The notes beneath the pieces were generated by a model. The model saw nothing but the letters and a program-made list of their open reading frames with translations. It was not told the origin of the DNA and made no database searches. A stretch of DNA of 64,000 bases from Lepidostoma basale (Eukaryota > Arthropoda > Insecta > Trichoptera > Lepidostomatidae): the NCBI GenBank assembly GCA_022606425.2, contig JAHDVF020000449.1, positions 310,001 through 374,000 of the forward strand, in the 5' to 3' direction. The position numbers were made by a program, and so were the translations under genes. This document shows positions 11,165-20,867 of this stretch, one piece after another. Every line of letters begins with the position of its first letter. Position 1 is the first letter of the stretch.

Positions 11165-11395
11165 TCATCCATTGTTTTGGCCGAAACACTATGATACTTT
11201 AACATTATAAACTGTCAAATTAAAAAAACTTTGTTTTGTGTATCACAATTGTATTTTTATTTTTCGCGACAGCTGTTTCGTCAACCTATGTTTACATCAT
11301 CGGGTGTTACAATCATATATCAAAAATAAATTAGAATGCAATTGCGATACATAAAACAGTTTTTTAATTTAGCAGTTTATATTATATTTTCACGT
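11165..11395 (-). repeat. Repeat family G, palindromic copy
   Basis: CCATTGTTTTGGCCGAAACA, AATTAAAAAAACTTTG, CGCGACAGCTGTTTCG and CATCATCGGGTGTTACA match 9165 and 44521. The right side (GCAATTGCGATACATAAAACAG, then TTTAATTTAGCAG) is an inverted copy of the left arm, giving a hairpin-shaped repeat of about 190 bp. Confidence 0.55.
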
Positions 11396-11462
11396 ATTTT
11401 ATTTTTACTTTATATCTTATGTAGAAAATAAAAATTAAAAAACTAAAATTAAAAAAAAAATT

Positions 11463-11640
11463 AAAAAAACTAACTAACCATCGTGCCGTTTCCCCGAAGG
11501 AGTAGGCAGAGAGGATGGATCGCCACATTGTTCTATCCTGACAATTCTCGCGCCTCTTCTATATTGTTCCTACTTCGAACATGGCCGCATTTCAGTAATT
11601 GATTAATTTGGTAATTGCCATGTTTTCCTTGGGCTTCTAT
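11463..11640 (-). mobile_element. RTE-1c LINE, short 3' end
   Basis: TTAG-type tail (ACTAACTAACC on plus) then a degraded terminus and the LLKCGHVRS region, cut at the KENMAI tract. A deletion removes the usual RRACM block (TTCTATATTGTTCC). Confidence 0.65.
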
Positions 11641-11720
11641 CAAAAAATGATGAAAATTTCAAAATTCAAAAAATGATGAAAATATCAAAATTCAAAAAAT
11701 GATGAATATATCAAAAATAT
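11641..11720. repeat. 26-bp tandem repeat, 3 units
   Basis: Units start at 11641, 11667 and 11693 and read CAAAAAATGATGAAAAT then TTCAAAATT or ATCAAAATT. It abuts the RTE-1c copy exactly where the element breaks off, and then decays into similar AT-rich text. Confidence 0.8.
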
Positions 11721-12174
11721 GACAATATCACAAAAAACTGACAACGTCAAAAAACGTGAATTTTTGACGTGTGTCACTTTAAAAATACTAGTGCGATATG
11801 CACTGTGCAAATTGAAAACCTGCCTATTAATCTATTTGCTCTTGTTTTGTACAGCCGAAGTAGCACTTTTAATATTACTGCCGGTGCTTTCAGCTCGCTG
11901 GCGACTATTTTTCATGCACATTTCACATAAAAGTAGTTTGAATACTGCGTTGTGCATTTTACAACTCCATCACCCATTCGGAAATTATCCAGTTTACGAG
12001 TTCACGTTACTCCGAAAACAATATTTTAATTACACCCACCTCCCGTTACAAACATGTTATTTGTGTTGTTTTGCGGATTCCATTGCGTCGCCGCTGAATG
12101 CACGTTTAACGATAATAATTAAATTAACGTCTTCTTCTTTTTGTCCTGTCACACCTCCGTGGTGCATAGGAACT
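11721..12174. other. Non-coding stretch
   Basis: Contains an open frame of about 150 codons without recognisable motifs, codon bias or splice signals. I read it as chance ORF in single-copy DNA. Confidence 0.35.
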
Positions 12175-12258
12175 TAACCCTTTCCGTTCCTATGTCGAAT
12201 GACATTCGACATCGACTTTATTCCAGTGAGTCCTATGTCGAATGTCATTCGACATTTT
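12175..12258. repeat. TTAA-CCCTTT terminus with two 21-bp palindromes
   Basis: TTAACCCTTTCCGTTCC at 12175-12191 resembles a piggyBac-type end (TTAA target then CCC). It is followed by two near-identical palindromes, ATGTCGAATGACATTCGACAT at 12192-12212 and its T-centred twin at 12234-12254. No opposite terminus was found nearby, so it would be a solo end. Confidence 0.35.
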
Positions 12259-12333
12259 TCTTCTTTATCAGTTTAGTGTCAAAATATGAGCAAACATTTT
12301 TATTCTAGCTCAAATTTTTAAGTTATATTTCAT

Positions 12334-12600
12334 TCTTAAAAAATTAATTAGTACAATCAAATCTACATAGATGGCTAACTGGAACTGCCACGTGAAGATA
12401 TGTATGGATTTGGAGTATATATACAACTTCCAAAAATGTATCATACATGATCATAATAACAATGGTGGAATGGGGAATGTTGTAATTACATGGAGCGTGC
12501 GCTTAACCCAACCAATGACAGGTCGTGGGTCCTGTAAACGCCTTGATCATCCATATTCAGTTTCCAGTTTGTTTCTTCGTCTCTATTGAGATACAATTAA
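12334..12600 (-). repeat. P repeat, duplicated unit 1
   Basis: Every base I compared is identical to 12850-13116 (offset 516). It ends at the P terminus (TCTCTATTGAGATACAATTAA) and contains GGTGGAATGGGGAATGTTG and GCGTGCGCTTAACCCAACCA. The identical 72-codon frames inside both units are a by-product of the duplication. Confidence 0.85.
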
Positions 12601-12849
12601 AAATTTAAATTAACCACCCACAGGTGAAAATCCAGGATTCGTATACAGATATAAGTATACATTTCACAAATATTTGTAAATATTCTGGTCAATTATTTGG
12701 CGTATAAAATAGGAGTGGATACTCCAGGCGACTTCTAACAGTGCGCTAGGAGGCGGTAGTCTCTTCGCATTGTGTTAATAAAGTAGTTTGCTAAATGCTA
12801 AACAATCATTCTTCATAGATGGCGTTAGTGGATGGATTGTATAGATTAA
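12601..12849 (-). repeat. Spacer between duplicated P units
   Basis: The first part (12601-12680, minus strand) reads GTATACTTATATCTGTATACG, then TGGATTTTCACCTGTGGGTGG, which also precedes the P terminus at 46440 and 47800. The rest (TAGATGGCGTTAGTGGATGG) matches P interiors. So the whole 12334-13116 block is P-derived. Confidence 0.6.
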
Positions 12850-13116
12850 TCTTAAAAAATTAATTAGTACAATCAAATCTACATAGATGGCTAACTGGAA
12901 CTGCCACGTGAAGATATGTATGGATTTGGAGTATATATACAACTTCCAAAAATGTATCATACATGATCATAATAACAATGGTGGAATGGGGAATGTTGTA
13001 ATTACATGGAGCGTGCGCTTAACCCAACCAATGACAGGTCGTGGGTCCTGTAAACGCCTTGATCATCCATATTCAGTTTCCAGTTTGTTTCTTCGTCTCT
13101 ATTGAGATACAATTAA
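12850..13116 (-). repeat. P repeat, duplicated unit 2
   Basis: Second copy of the 267-bp unit. Identity stops sharply on both sides (A versus T before, TATTT versus AAATTT after). With the spacer it forms a unit-spacer-unit structure, as expected from an unequal exchange or duplication that took in one and a half P copies. Confidence 0.85.
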
Positions 13117-13229
13117 TATTTTTTTTCGTTTATTTGAATAAATATAACAAAAACTTTGCAGACATATAATTCCAGATCGTTTGCAATTACATTATAAGAA
13201 TTTATAAGATAAGCATAATAAAAACATTA

Positions 13230-13440
13230 AGATTAAGAATTCGAAAGAATCATAACATTGATATTGCATCCCTGAGGCAACTCACACTATCAAGAAATAT
13301 GTCGACCTCCGAGGTGACCCGTCTAAGCAATAATATTGCCCTACCCCCAGGCATAACCATTGGCAGGTTGGTTTTGCAGCGCGGCAAATAAAACAATCTG
13401 TGCTGTCTTCGACGAAAGTAATTATTAGGGATCATATAAA
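13230..13440 (-). mobile_element. CR1-like LINE 3' end fragment
   Basis: Minus-strand frame reads IPNNYFRRRQHRLFYLP, RCKTNLPMVMP, GRAILLLRRVTSEVDIF and a stop. Same ORF end as 4720 and 57821. Truncated on the 5' side right at VPD; no (TTGAT)n tail recognised. Confidence 0.7.
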
Positions 13441-13442
13441 TA

Positions 13443-13615
13443 ACTAGCGGACCCGACAGACGTTGTCCTGCTCGATCAATTTTTTTTCTAGAACCATAAC
13501 AAAGCGCGTTCCAATTGTGAATCTAAACCATCCAGGGATTCACTCAAACACATACAAAAAAGTCATCAAAATCGATTTAGTCGTTTAGGAGGAGTTCAAC
13601 TACATATATAAAGAT
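13443..13615 (+). repeat. Dispersed LINE-tail-like repeat
   Basis: Begins ACTAGCGGACCCGACAGACG, has CATCCAGGGATTCACTCAAA and ends ATCGATTTAGTCGTTTAGGA-type text. This kind of TAGCxGACCCGxCAGACGTTGT ... GTTTAGGAG sequence is a widely dispersed arthropod repeat, thought to be a non-LTR 3' region. A short relative is at 10105. Confidence 0.5.
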
Positions 13616-14489
13616 AATATGTTGCAAAACATTGTCCAAAAAACTCTCATCATTACCATAAAATCAAGAGGTATATGCCGTTCATCGGTAATATGGTAGA
13701 AAAGAACAGAACCTGACAGTGGAGATGAGTCAAGACAGAAATGTTTGACGTCTTCGTACGAGGAGGGCCGACCCCAGATGATGGAAAAAAGACAGAGGGA
13801 AAGAAGAAAGATAATTAACGCGCCGCAATTTTTATGTCTGACAAAATGGATGCCGGCGTAGGGCCACTCTCTCGCGTTTCGGACCGGCGAGATTTATTCC
13901 CGCCATAAAGAGCGTTCATTTTTCGACTTTAACGACGCATCGCGGAATATGGTTTTATTGGGATATCATAAACGAAACGGGCGTGAAATCCCATATTGGT
14001 ATCGAGATCGTTTGCCAGATTGAACGGTTTCCGTGTTAGACTTTTAGACTCTCGCCGCACGGGCTTTCTGTAGTTTTTTTTATTGTAATAAAATGTATTT
14101 TTTTTACGGATAATAAATCAAATTTATAATTCTATACATCGGCACACGGCGCGCTTTGGTATTAGGAAGGGCCACGGGGTTAAAACTTGTGTAATATATA
14201 ACACGCCGCTATTGCCGGGAAGTGGGAACAACGTGCTCCGAGAAGTTGCCTTATCTTGGAATACGTGAAGTATCGCTCTCGGTATTCCGTACTGATTATC
14301 ATCCGAACAGCCGGTGTTTTTCTGCTTTCCTGGTTGTTTAAACCTAGGAGACGTAGAATTTAACTGTGATTTGTATAAATCCCAAAAATATACGTAACTA
14401 ACTTCTTTTTATCTTTTATATAATGTTCCTAATATATTCATGTATTATATATTATGCTCATTTATTCAATAAAGTACAGCGGAGCATAG
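13616..14489. other. Single-copy-looking non-coding DNA
   Basis: GC-richer than its surroundings at 13840-14060 and 14140-14340, no repeat match in the window and no credible exon. Probably unique intron sequence. Confidence 0.4.
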
Positions 14490-14655
14490 AAGTAAGATGG
14501 GGTAGATTAAATGTGGTCTGGCACCCCCTTGTTGTTGCCGTATTTAAATGTAAGTCCCGGATGAACCGGGGACAGGCCCAGGGAGTGTACGAGCGAGGCT
14601 GACAAAAGGGCGCCGCTACGCCCTATAACAGCGTTATGTGGCGGGAACTTCTATG
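14490..14655 (+). repeat. S repeat, diverged copy
   Basis: TAGATTAAATGTGGTCTGGC, AAGTCCCGGATG, GACAGGCC and AGGGCGCCGCTACGCCCTAT align with the S copies at 10222 and 50648, with a shorter middle. Confidence 0.6.
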
Positions 14656-14709
14656 TTCCTTTAAAAAAAAAAATAACTAGCAAACTATTACGCCGTCTCT
14701 TTGAAGGGT

Positions 14710-15150
14710 TCTTCTTCTTCTTTCGGTGGCGTGGCAGGTCCCTCCAACGTTGGCAATCACTGAAGCAAAGGCATCTCTATCCTGCGCCACTTGGAACAGG
14801 TCTGAACTCTTATTATTCCTGTCCACTCTTTGACGTCCCGCAGCCAGGACAACTGCCTTCTACCAACTCCCCGACGTCCCTCCACTTTACCCATTAATAT
14901 CAGTCGAAGGAGGTGGTATTTTTCTCCCCTTAGCACATGACCCAAATATGAGACCTTTCTAATTTTCACACTCAGCAACAGCTCTCTATTGGCTCTGGGT
15001 CTCTGTAGTACGTCTGCATTACTGACCCTATCGGTCCACGGCATATGGAGCATTCTGCGGTTTATCCACATCTCGAACGCTTCCAACCGGTTCATTACAT
15101 TCACTTTCAGAGTCCAGGTTTCGCAGCCATATAGTAGAATATACCATATA
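14710..15150 (-). mobile_element. RTE-2 LINE ORF2 C-terminus
   Basis: Minus frame: NVMNRLEAFEMWINRRMLH, MPWTDRVSNADVLQR, ELLLSVKIRKVSYLGHVLR, EKYHLLRLIL, RRGVGRRQLSWLRDVKEWTG. The close homologue at 16600-17475 extends further upstream into the reverse transcriptase. Frame breaks near the end (RVQTCSKW instead of a LFRAAQDRD-type block). The 3' side ends in a TTCTTCTTC run, i.e. a (GAA)n tail, at 14710-14720. Confidence 0.8.
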
Positions 15151-15239
15151 ACATTTAATCATTATTTGTCAGAGTTTCAAGTTAAGATTATCGTTGCAAA
15201 AGAATGTTCTCATTTTATATATGGCGTGGAATATCCTGC

Positions 15240-15475
15240 ATGTTGGTATGAGAATAGTGTTCAAATTTAAAACCATGTTATAATATCACAAATTCTTTTT
15301 ATTCACTGAGAGTGTCGCGACAGCTGTTTCTCCAACATCATCAGGTGCTACAATAAACTACTAGTACTACAGATTGTTGTAACACCTGATGATGCCAACA
15401 TCGGTTGGCGAAACAGATGTCGCGACACTCTCAGTGAATAAAAAGAAATCGTGATATTATACTTCTTCATCTTCG
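15240..15475. repeat. Repeat family G palindrome with hammerhead-like arm
   Basis: Inverted arms: TTATTCACTGAGAGTGTCGC (15299-15318) and its complement (15420-15439), extended outward by AATATCAC / GTGATATT. The right arm (+, 15380-15425) has CUGAUGA, extra U, helix II GCCAAC-AUCG-GUUGGC, GAAACAGAUGUC. The left arm has lost part of helix II. No ORF. Confidence 0.55.
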
Positions 15476-15478
15476 ATG

Positions 15479-15765
15479 GCCCTACAGCCCATATCGAGCC
15501 TTAGCCTCCAGTATTCTTCGCCTCCAACTCCTCCTATCCTCCGCTTCGACCCTCCAATCTGACACTCTTAACAATCTTGCTCCATCTCTCCCAACTTCAT
15601 CCTCCCATCGCAGCCTTGGTCGTCCAATTGGTCTTCTACCACCTGGGTGCCACTCCAGCAATCTTTTTGGGGTTCGCGATGACGGCATCCTCTGCACGTG
15701 ACCGGCCCATCTCAGTCTATTCAGTCTGACCTGTGTGGAGAGACTGGGAGCTTTGTAAATATTTC
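15479..15765 (-). mobile_element. RTE-3 LINE C-terminal fragment
   Basis: Minus frame: LNRLRWAGHVQRMPSSRTPK, RLLEWHPGGRRPIGRPRLRW, EDEVGRDGARLLRVSDW, RRILEAKARYGL-stop. Intact reading frame over about 90 codons, so perhaps a recent insertion. It directly abuts family G at 15475. Only copy of this family here. Confidence 0.8.
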
Positions 15766-16420
15766 CAACAGTGTTTTAAATTTTAATAGTAATAATGTGT
15801 TGTTTTTATGACAAAAAAACGTTCGGTATGAAATGATTTTTATTTATTTAATATATTTTTTTCTCTTACCATGGACCGACAATGGAGCTCCATGGAGCTA
15901 GCTCCCAATGGCCGGCGGGGCACAGCGCGCAGCTTCCCCCCACGACCTTCATTAGGAGATTGGAAGATCCTCTGGGAGTTCCTACAGCTCGAGTATCGTC
16001 GTTAAGGGAATATCTTAATATAGTCGATTTACATTTTTTCCCAATTAGTTTTTTCCTTTAGATTGCCTTCATGAGCTTTATTGCCTTTAGTTTGTTTTTA
16101 TTTTCCGGATAAAACTTCTCGCGTTTGTTTTCATTACAATTGACCCCTCCTACCCCGCCCCGTTTTGTATACACGCTGCCGTGCTTACTTCCCATTGGGA
16201 TAAACTGCGCCGATGAAACATTCGCTTTCTATTAAAATTCCTCTTTATATATACTAATGGTTCTTATTAAACTTCTTACATAATACTCCGCACAAAGACT
16301 TTAACTGACGACTATGCTTGTTTAATAATTTCTTTACTTTTACCTCTTCCTTCCGGGAGTTAAACCATCTTAAGGTTAATTTCCATCGGACAGTGACCGT
16401 AACGGCACCGTAACGTCACC
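15766..16420. other. Single-copy-looking non-coding DNA
   Basis: No repeat match within the window and no protein-like frame. A GGAGCTCCATGGAGCTAGCT near-palindrome is at 15883-15902. Confidence 0.35.
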
Positions 16421-16554
16421 GACGTAGCCTCGAATCTCACCGATTCGTTATGTTAAATGGCATAGTAAAATCGCCGTCGGGAGAGTTGATAAGAGACGCA
16501 CAGACGTACAACTGACACTTATCAACTCTCCTGACGGCGATTCAAGGCTACGTC
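16421..16554. repeat. Fold-back (snap-back) hairpin element
   Basis: Outer arms GACGTAGCCTCGAAT (16421-16435) and ATTCAAGGCTACGTC (16540-16554); inner arms ATCGCCGTCGGGAGAGTTG..AAG (16470-16493) and its complement (16519-16542) with one mismatch in 24. The loop is about 25 nt. Fits a fold-back MITE or a long hairpin RNA source; no clear target duplication seen. Confidence 0.6.
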
Positions 16555-16599
16555 AACTGCGAACCAACGCAGCGATCCTTTCACATTTTTAATCAATGG

Positions 16600-17475
16600 T
16601 ATTTATTATCTTCTTCTTCTAGTGCCCTGTTGGGTCCCCCCAACGTTGGCAATCACCTCGGCGAACCTGTCCCTGTCCTGCGCCGCTCGGAACAGCTCCT
16701 CCACACTTCGGATGCCGGTCCACTCCCTCACGTTTCGTAGCCAGGACATTTGTCTCCTACCGGGCCTTCGGCGTCCCTCAATTTTCCCCTCCAATATTAG
16801 TTGGAGAAGATGGTACTTTTCCCCACGCAGTATATGACCCAGATGTGAAATCTTTCGAAACTTCATAGTTGATAACAGTTCCCTGTCAACTCTAGCTCGT
16901 CTCAGGACTTCGGTATTGGTAACCATGTCTGTCCAGGGAACTCTGGGCATTCGGCGATGGAGCCATCTTTCAAATGCATCCAGTCTGTTCATTGAGTTAA
17001 CTTTCAAGGTCCACGTTTCACATCCGTACAATAAAACAGACCACATTTGATCATTCTCTGGCGTAGTTTCAAGTTTACGTTATCATTGCAGAAGAGTGAT
17101 TTCATTTTATTAAACGTAGCTCTTGCTGCCTCAATTCTGGATTTTATCTCTAAATCTGGGTCAAAAGATTGCGTTAGTATGCTTCCGAGGTATTTAAATG
17201 TTTCCACCCTTTCAACGTTACAGCCGTTCAAATGCAATACTGACCCACTGTAGTCAAGCCATCCGAATGCCATCCATTTGGTTTTACTGACATTTATTGT
17301 TAGCCCCAATCTTTCACCGGACTCGTCCACAAGATTAAGGAGGTCCTGAAGATCACTGACACTTTCAGCTAATAAAACAGTGTCGTCGGCATATCTTATA
17401 TTGTTTATCACAACGGCATTAATTTTCAGTCCTTTCTCGGTGTTGATGAGGGCTCGTTCAAAGACATAGTCGGAC
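16600..17475 (-). mobile_element. RTE-2 LINE with reverse-transcriptase YADD region
   Basis: Minus strand. Starts DYVFERALINTEKGLKINA, then NNIRYADDTVLLAES (the catalytic YADD box of reverse transcriptase), LGLTINVSKTKWMAFG, FKYLGSIL, NLKLRQRMIKCGLFYC; a frameshift at about 17020-17040 leads to SVLLYGCETWTLKVNSMNRL, RDRELLS-type text, HLGHILRGEKYHLLQLILEG, RRRPGRRQMSWLRNV, LFRAAQDRDRFAEVIANVGG. 5' truncated just before the catalytic box. Ends in a TTCTTCTTC (= GAA) tail at 16611-16619. The longest reverse-transcriptase piece in the window; not functional. Confidence 0.85.
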
Positions 17476-18280
17476 TAGATAATTCAATGTATAATAAACA
17501 CTGCTGATCAAAGTCAATGGTGTCAGTCATAAAAAAGTGCTTCACATGAAAATTTAATATATTTGAATCGTATTTTCCATCGCAGCGAACGTGTAGGGGA
17601 GAATTTTTTTTAAATCCTCCACTTATTCGAGATGTAATGCGTTTAATTGTAAAATTCCATCCCCGCCTGTAACAAGATGAAGTGGCGAGATACAATTTTA
17701 GCGCAACTCGCAATTAGTATTTCGCTTACTCGGATCTCGTTAATATCTCGGGCGCAATTAACCGGCCATATAATTGAACAGCCGTGCTCTTCTGGCATTT
17801 TTTCCTCCCACAATTCAAGCGACGTCTTACCCATCAACACCCTTCTACCGCGATTAGTGCGTTCGCTAATTGCATGGGGGCTTTATGCATTACTCCAGAA
17901 CACGAATTACTTCATACGAATATCTTATATAAATAAAACAAAAAGTGTGTTATTGTGAAGACTTTTTACTCGGCAAATATGCTGATCGAGCTGATTTTTT
18001 CAGGATTGATTAAAAAGAACCTGGCGGTGGTTATAGGCATTTTTTTTGTTACGAATCGAGCTCCAATTAACTTTTTAAATTAATAAATTAATTGATTATT
18101 TTTGTTGTACAGGCCAATATAGACCTTAATAATTGTGCTCTGAGTCCAATTTTTAGAGTTCATATTCGCTTGGCATTGCCAGATAGCGATTTAGCCGTTT
18201 CGTTTGCTTTTATTAAAAATAAAAAGACGGATCCATTGAAGCGGACATAACCAAACGAACAATTGGACACAGGAGTTTTT
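17476..18280. other. Non-coding stretch upstream of the exon
   Basis: No repeat seen elsewhere in the window and no bHLH-like exon. Minus and plus open frames overlap without family motifs. Confidence 0.35.
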
Positions 18281-18368
18281 GGTTTGGTAAAGTTCACGGG
18301 ACAATAACAATGGCGATAGACTAGCTACCTATCACATATCAGTAGAATCAATACCTAAAAAAAATTCT
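18281..18368 (+). repeat. T SINE, body fragment
   Basis: GTTCACGGGACAATAACAAT, GGCGATAGACTAGCTACCTA and TCACATATCAGTAGAATCAA match the body of the T SINE at 51440-51510. The tRNA-like head is missing. The tail may resume at 18890 after the LINE piece. Confidence 0.55.
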
Positions 18369-18369
18369 T

Positions 18370-18880
18370 ACTTATACAGCCGATGTGGTCCACTACTAGA
18401 CATAGACCCGCCATAATTCTCCACATATTCCTATTTTGTGCCCTCCGCATCCAGTCACCAGCAATTTTTCAAATCTCATCAGACCATCGTACTGGAATCT
18501 TCCTTTGCTTATTCTATCCTCAGGTCTTCGCTCCACCACCCTTCTGGTCCATCTTCGGTCTACCTTAAAAATGGTATATATGTAGTCATCTTAAGCCTGT
18601 CTCCATCCGCTGCTGGACGTAAGCCTTTCCACCCCCACGGCATCCCTCCCGGTTTCTCGTCAATATTCTCCAGACCCTTACCGCCGTCTGCACAATATCA
18701 TTACTTCATCTGGCGTACTGTTTCCCAGCACTTCTTCGACCAAACCTTCGCCTCCATTGAGTAACTTCCTGGGTCCAACTTCCATCATCCCGTCAGCACA
18801 CATGTTCAGCCCATTGCTACTTCATCATCGCAATGTATATAACGCTGGTGTATCTTCTAATCTCCACGTTGGTTATACGG
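18370..18880 (-). mobile_element. LINE 3' region fragments (unclassified)
   Basis: Text such as AATCTCATCAGACCATCGT, CTTCGGTCTACC and GTCTCCATCCGCTGCTGGACG is typical of minus-strand LINE ends (compare 36826-37205). Two blocks seem joined at about 18590. Frames are too broken to name a family. Confidence 0.45.
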
Positions 18881-18889
18881 TATCTAAGT

Positions 18890-19012
18890 TAAATACCCAC
18901 CAAGGATCTTTCCATATACAGTTACTGGGTTCAAATAACCTTGTATACAAACATGTGGAAAGTACCACATTAAAAGTCCAAATGGCAACCCAAGAACCAG
19001 TACCTAATCTTG
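18890..19012 (+). repeat. T SINE, 3' portion
   Basis: CAGTTACTGGGTTCAAATAA, TTGTATACAA, AGTACCACATTAAAAG and GGCAACCCAAGAACCA are the complement of the 3' parts of the T copies at 30895 and 38755. Together with 18281-18368 it may be one SINE split by the LINE piece between. Confidence 0.5.
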
Positions 19013-19104
19013 TTAGGCTTTGCCGCAAAAAGTAAATTAGGGCGGTTCTTCCACCGCAAGTTGTTGTCCTGGCGGTTATGTGTTAATTTCTAATGGTTAT
19101 TTTG

Positions 19105-19114
19105 TTGCTTGCAG
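19105..19114 (+). other. Splice acceptor of the Mnt-like exon
   Basis: TTGCTTGCAG; the AG is at 19113-19114 and T-rich sequence lies just upstream. Splitting here gives exactly the start of the zipper homology. Confidence 0.75.
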
Positions 19115-19472
19115 AATTTGGAGGAACGCGAGAAACGGAACGGCGCGCTCGTCCAGCAGTTGGAGCGCAAGCAGCGCTACCTGCGGCGGCGCATGGACTA
19201 TCTGGGCGGCGAGCGGCTCGAGCACAGCCACCACCAAGCGGCCGTGCGGCAGCTCGACCATCATCTGTCCACGCGGCCCTTCGACCAGTTACCGACACGG
19301 CCCTTCGACCAGTTACCGACGCGGCCGTTCGACCGAATTTCGCAATTAGATTACATGACGCAACTGATACAACGGCGCTCCATGTCAGAGTGCTCGTCGG
19401 CGTCGGCCTCCAGCGGATCCGCGAGCCGCTGTGAGCTGCCGGACAGTGAGCCGGCCTCCATCTCCGAGTCCG
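19115..19472 (+). CDS. Mnt: Internal exon of a Max-dimerisation protein (MNT/MXD family): leucine zipper and Ser-rich segment
   Basis: The family consists of bHLH-zipper repressors that pair with Max on E-boxes and recruit Sin3-HDAC in the nucleus. Seen here: a pyrimidine-rich acceptor ending TTGCTTGCAG, then 119 open codons plus one base, then the donor G|GTGAGT, so the exon enters in phase 0 and leaves in phase 1. Residues 1-30 (NLEEREKRNG ... RRRMDYL) carry a heptad at 2, 9, 16, 23, 30 = L, N, L, L, L: the zipper that follows helix 2 of the bHLH, closely resembling LEExER-xxxL-xxLExEQRxLxxRLxxL of MXD/MXI1/MNT. Residues 53-75 hold a TRPFDQLP repeat; 87-119 (RRSMSECSS ... SEPASISES) are Ser-rich and acidic, as after the zipper in this family. 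The bHLH and SID exons are not in the window. GC-rich codons contrast with the AT-rich flanks. MXD versus MNT cannot be settled from this exon; insects usually have one such gene, called Mnt in Drosophila. The antisense frame is a shadow. Confidence 0.78.
19271..19335 (+). repeat. In-frame 24-bp coding minisatellite (TRPFDQLP)
   Basis: Units at 19271-19294 and 19295-19318 differ by one base (ACG/ACA, silent Thr codon); a third partial unit is at 19319-19335. Each adds eight residues, TRPFDQLP, without changing frame. It sits between zipper and Ser-rich segment. Confidence 0.9.
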
Positions 19473-19479
19473 GTGAGTG
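19473..19479 (+). other. Splice donor of the Mnt-like exon
   Basis: GTGAGTG after the last exonic G, a consensus donor. It is followed at once by a (CTCTTC)n pyrimidine tract (19481-19508), and the reading frame loses its compositional signature beyond it. Confidence 0.75.
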
Positions 19480-20866
19480 CTTCTCTTTCTCTTCCTCTTC
19501 CTCTTCCGTCAGACGAAATCAACTTAATACCGCGCGCCTTATCGTTGATATAATATACACGTTCCATGTTCTTATTTTACTGGTCTATTAGATCCTTCTG
19601 ACGTTGGCGATGATGATTTTTGACTAGATTAATTTTCCAGGAAATGTTATTATACTATAGGTGTTTCCCATTATATCCTTCAGAGATTTTCCATAGGGGT
19701 TACCTTCGCTTAGCTAGTGGGTTTCGGTTTTGTGGCGCCGAAGATAAGCCATACGCCCTCTCCCTGTCTGCTATGATCCTGATGATAAAGTCAGTGATCA
19801 CACAGCCCGGGACTCACGGGATCACGAGGACCACTCTAGGACGCCTTGCTGTTGTCATTCAAGACAGTGTTTCACTGCATTTTACAATACCTTCCAGCAG
19901 GGTCTCTTTCCCGTTCCATCCTGATTCAATTTGGCATTTTTTAGACTTGCTCGCTCCACGACTATCAAATGTGAAACATGGTTCCAGAAAAGTACTCGTA
20001 TTTTCAAACCTGATTATTGAATTCTGTGTCTGATCTGTCTAAGCAAATGGAACATGTTGGTCATATAGTCAAACGATCTACTCTTATGAACAGTATCCCT
20101 GAATTTATAAAACTGTAATCACGTCAACCTTATTAACTATCTCTCTTAAACTTATTATTTCTGTCGTCTTGTCACACACATGTTGTGTACAAGGCTTCGA
20201 GAATAGTTTTTTAATCCTTGCTCTTCCCCTTTAAAATCCCTCAATGTATTCAGCCACTCAGTTTCATCCATAGAGATTATTTAATGACTTTAGATCTACC
20301 ATCTGCCTACAGCCAGTCGGTGATGTAGCCTATTGTGTCTTATTAATATTTTTTTCTTTTTATCTTGTGCAATTTATTTTCAAGAAAACAATACCATGTT
20401 ACCATTATTTTCTTGTAATTTTTTAAGTGATTATATATACAAAAAAAATGTATTGATTTTCAGATATTTCCAGTTTACTTATACGTAACAATACCTTATC
20501 TGGCCCTCGGCCCAAATACGGCATAGGTGGATACTGTACCCGTCAATCAACTCAATACAAGTCATGTTGCATGTTGTTCGAAAAACGCTCAATAAATTCA
20601 CTCGTACAGCCTGCAGCAAGGAGAACTCTGATATTTGCGTGACACGAGCAGAGCTCGTGTGCGCCGTGAAGACAGGAGCTACCACACACACTTGAATCGA
20701 TTTTCAACGTATCGTGTCATGCCATTCGTAGGTTCTTGAAGGTACATAAAATATTCAACTGTAAATTATCGATAAGCGAGAAAATGTTATATTATGGAAT
20801 TGTTTATCGATGTCCCGCTTTGTACCCTACATCGCTAGAGCAATGAAACAGCACGTAATAAAATAA
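19480..20866 (+). other. Intron downstream of the Mnt-like exon
   Basis: No following exon recognised: no EVDVIGY-type acidic motif as expected next in MXD/MNT proteins. Sequence looks single-copy with a few chance ORFs. The intron must be long, because the next 44 kb also lacks an exon I can recognise. Confidence 0.5.
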
Positions 20867-20867
20867 A

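Noticed and set aside
11719..12177. 152-codon open frame as a membrane protein
   Set aside because: Hydrophobic by AT-rich composition only; no start context, homologous motif or splice signals.
12371..13105. Two identical 72-codon frames as a duplicated gene
   Set aside because: Identity comes from the 267-bp P duplication; the product has no motif and is absent or broken in other P copies.
19083..19434. Other open frames across the Mnt-like exon, on both strands
   Set aside because: GC-rich shadows; only the frame with the zipper heptad and flanking splice sites makes sense.
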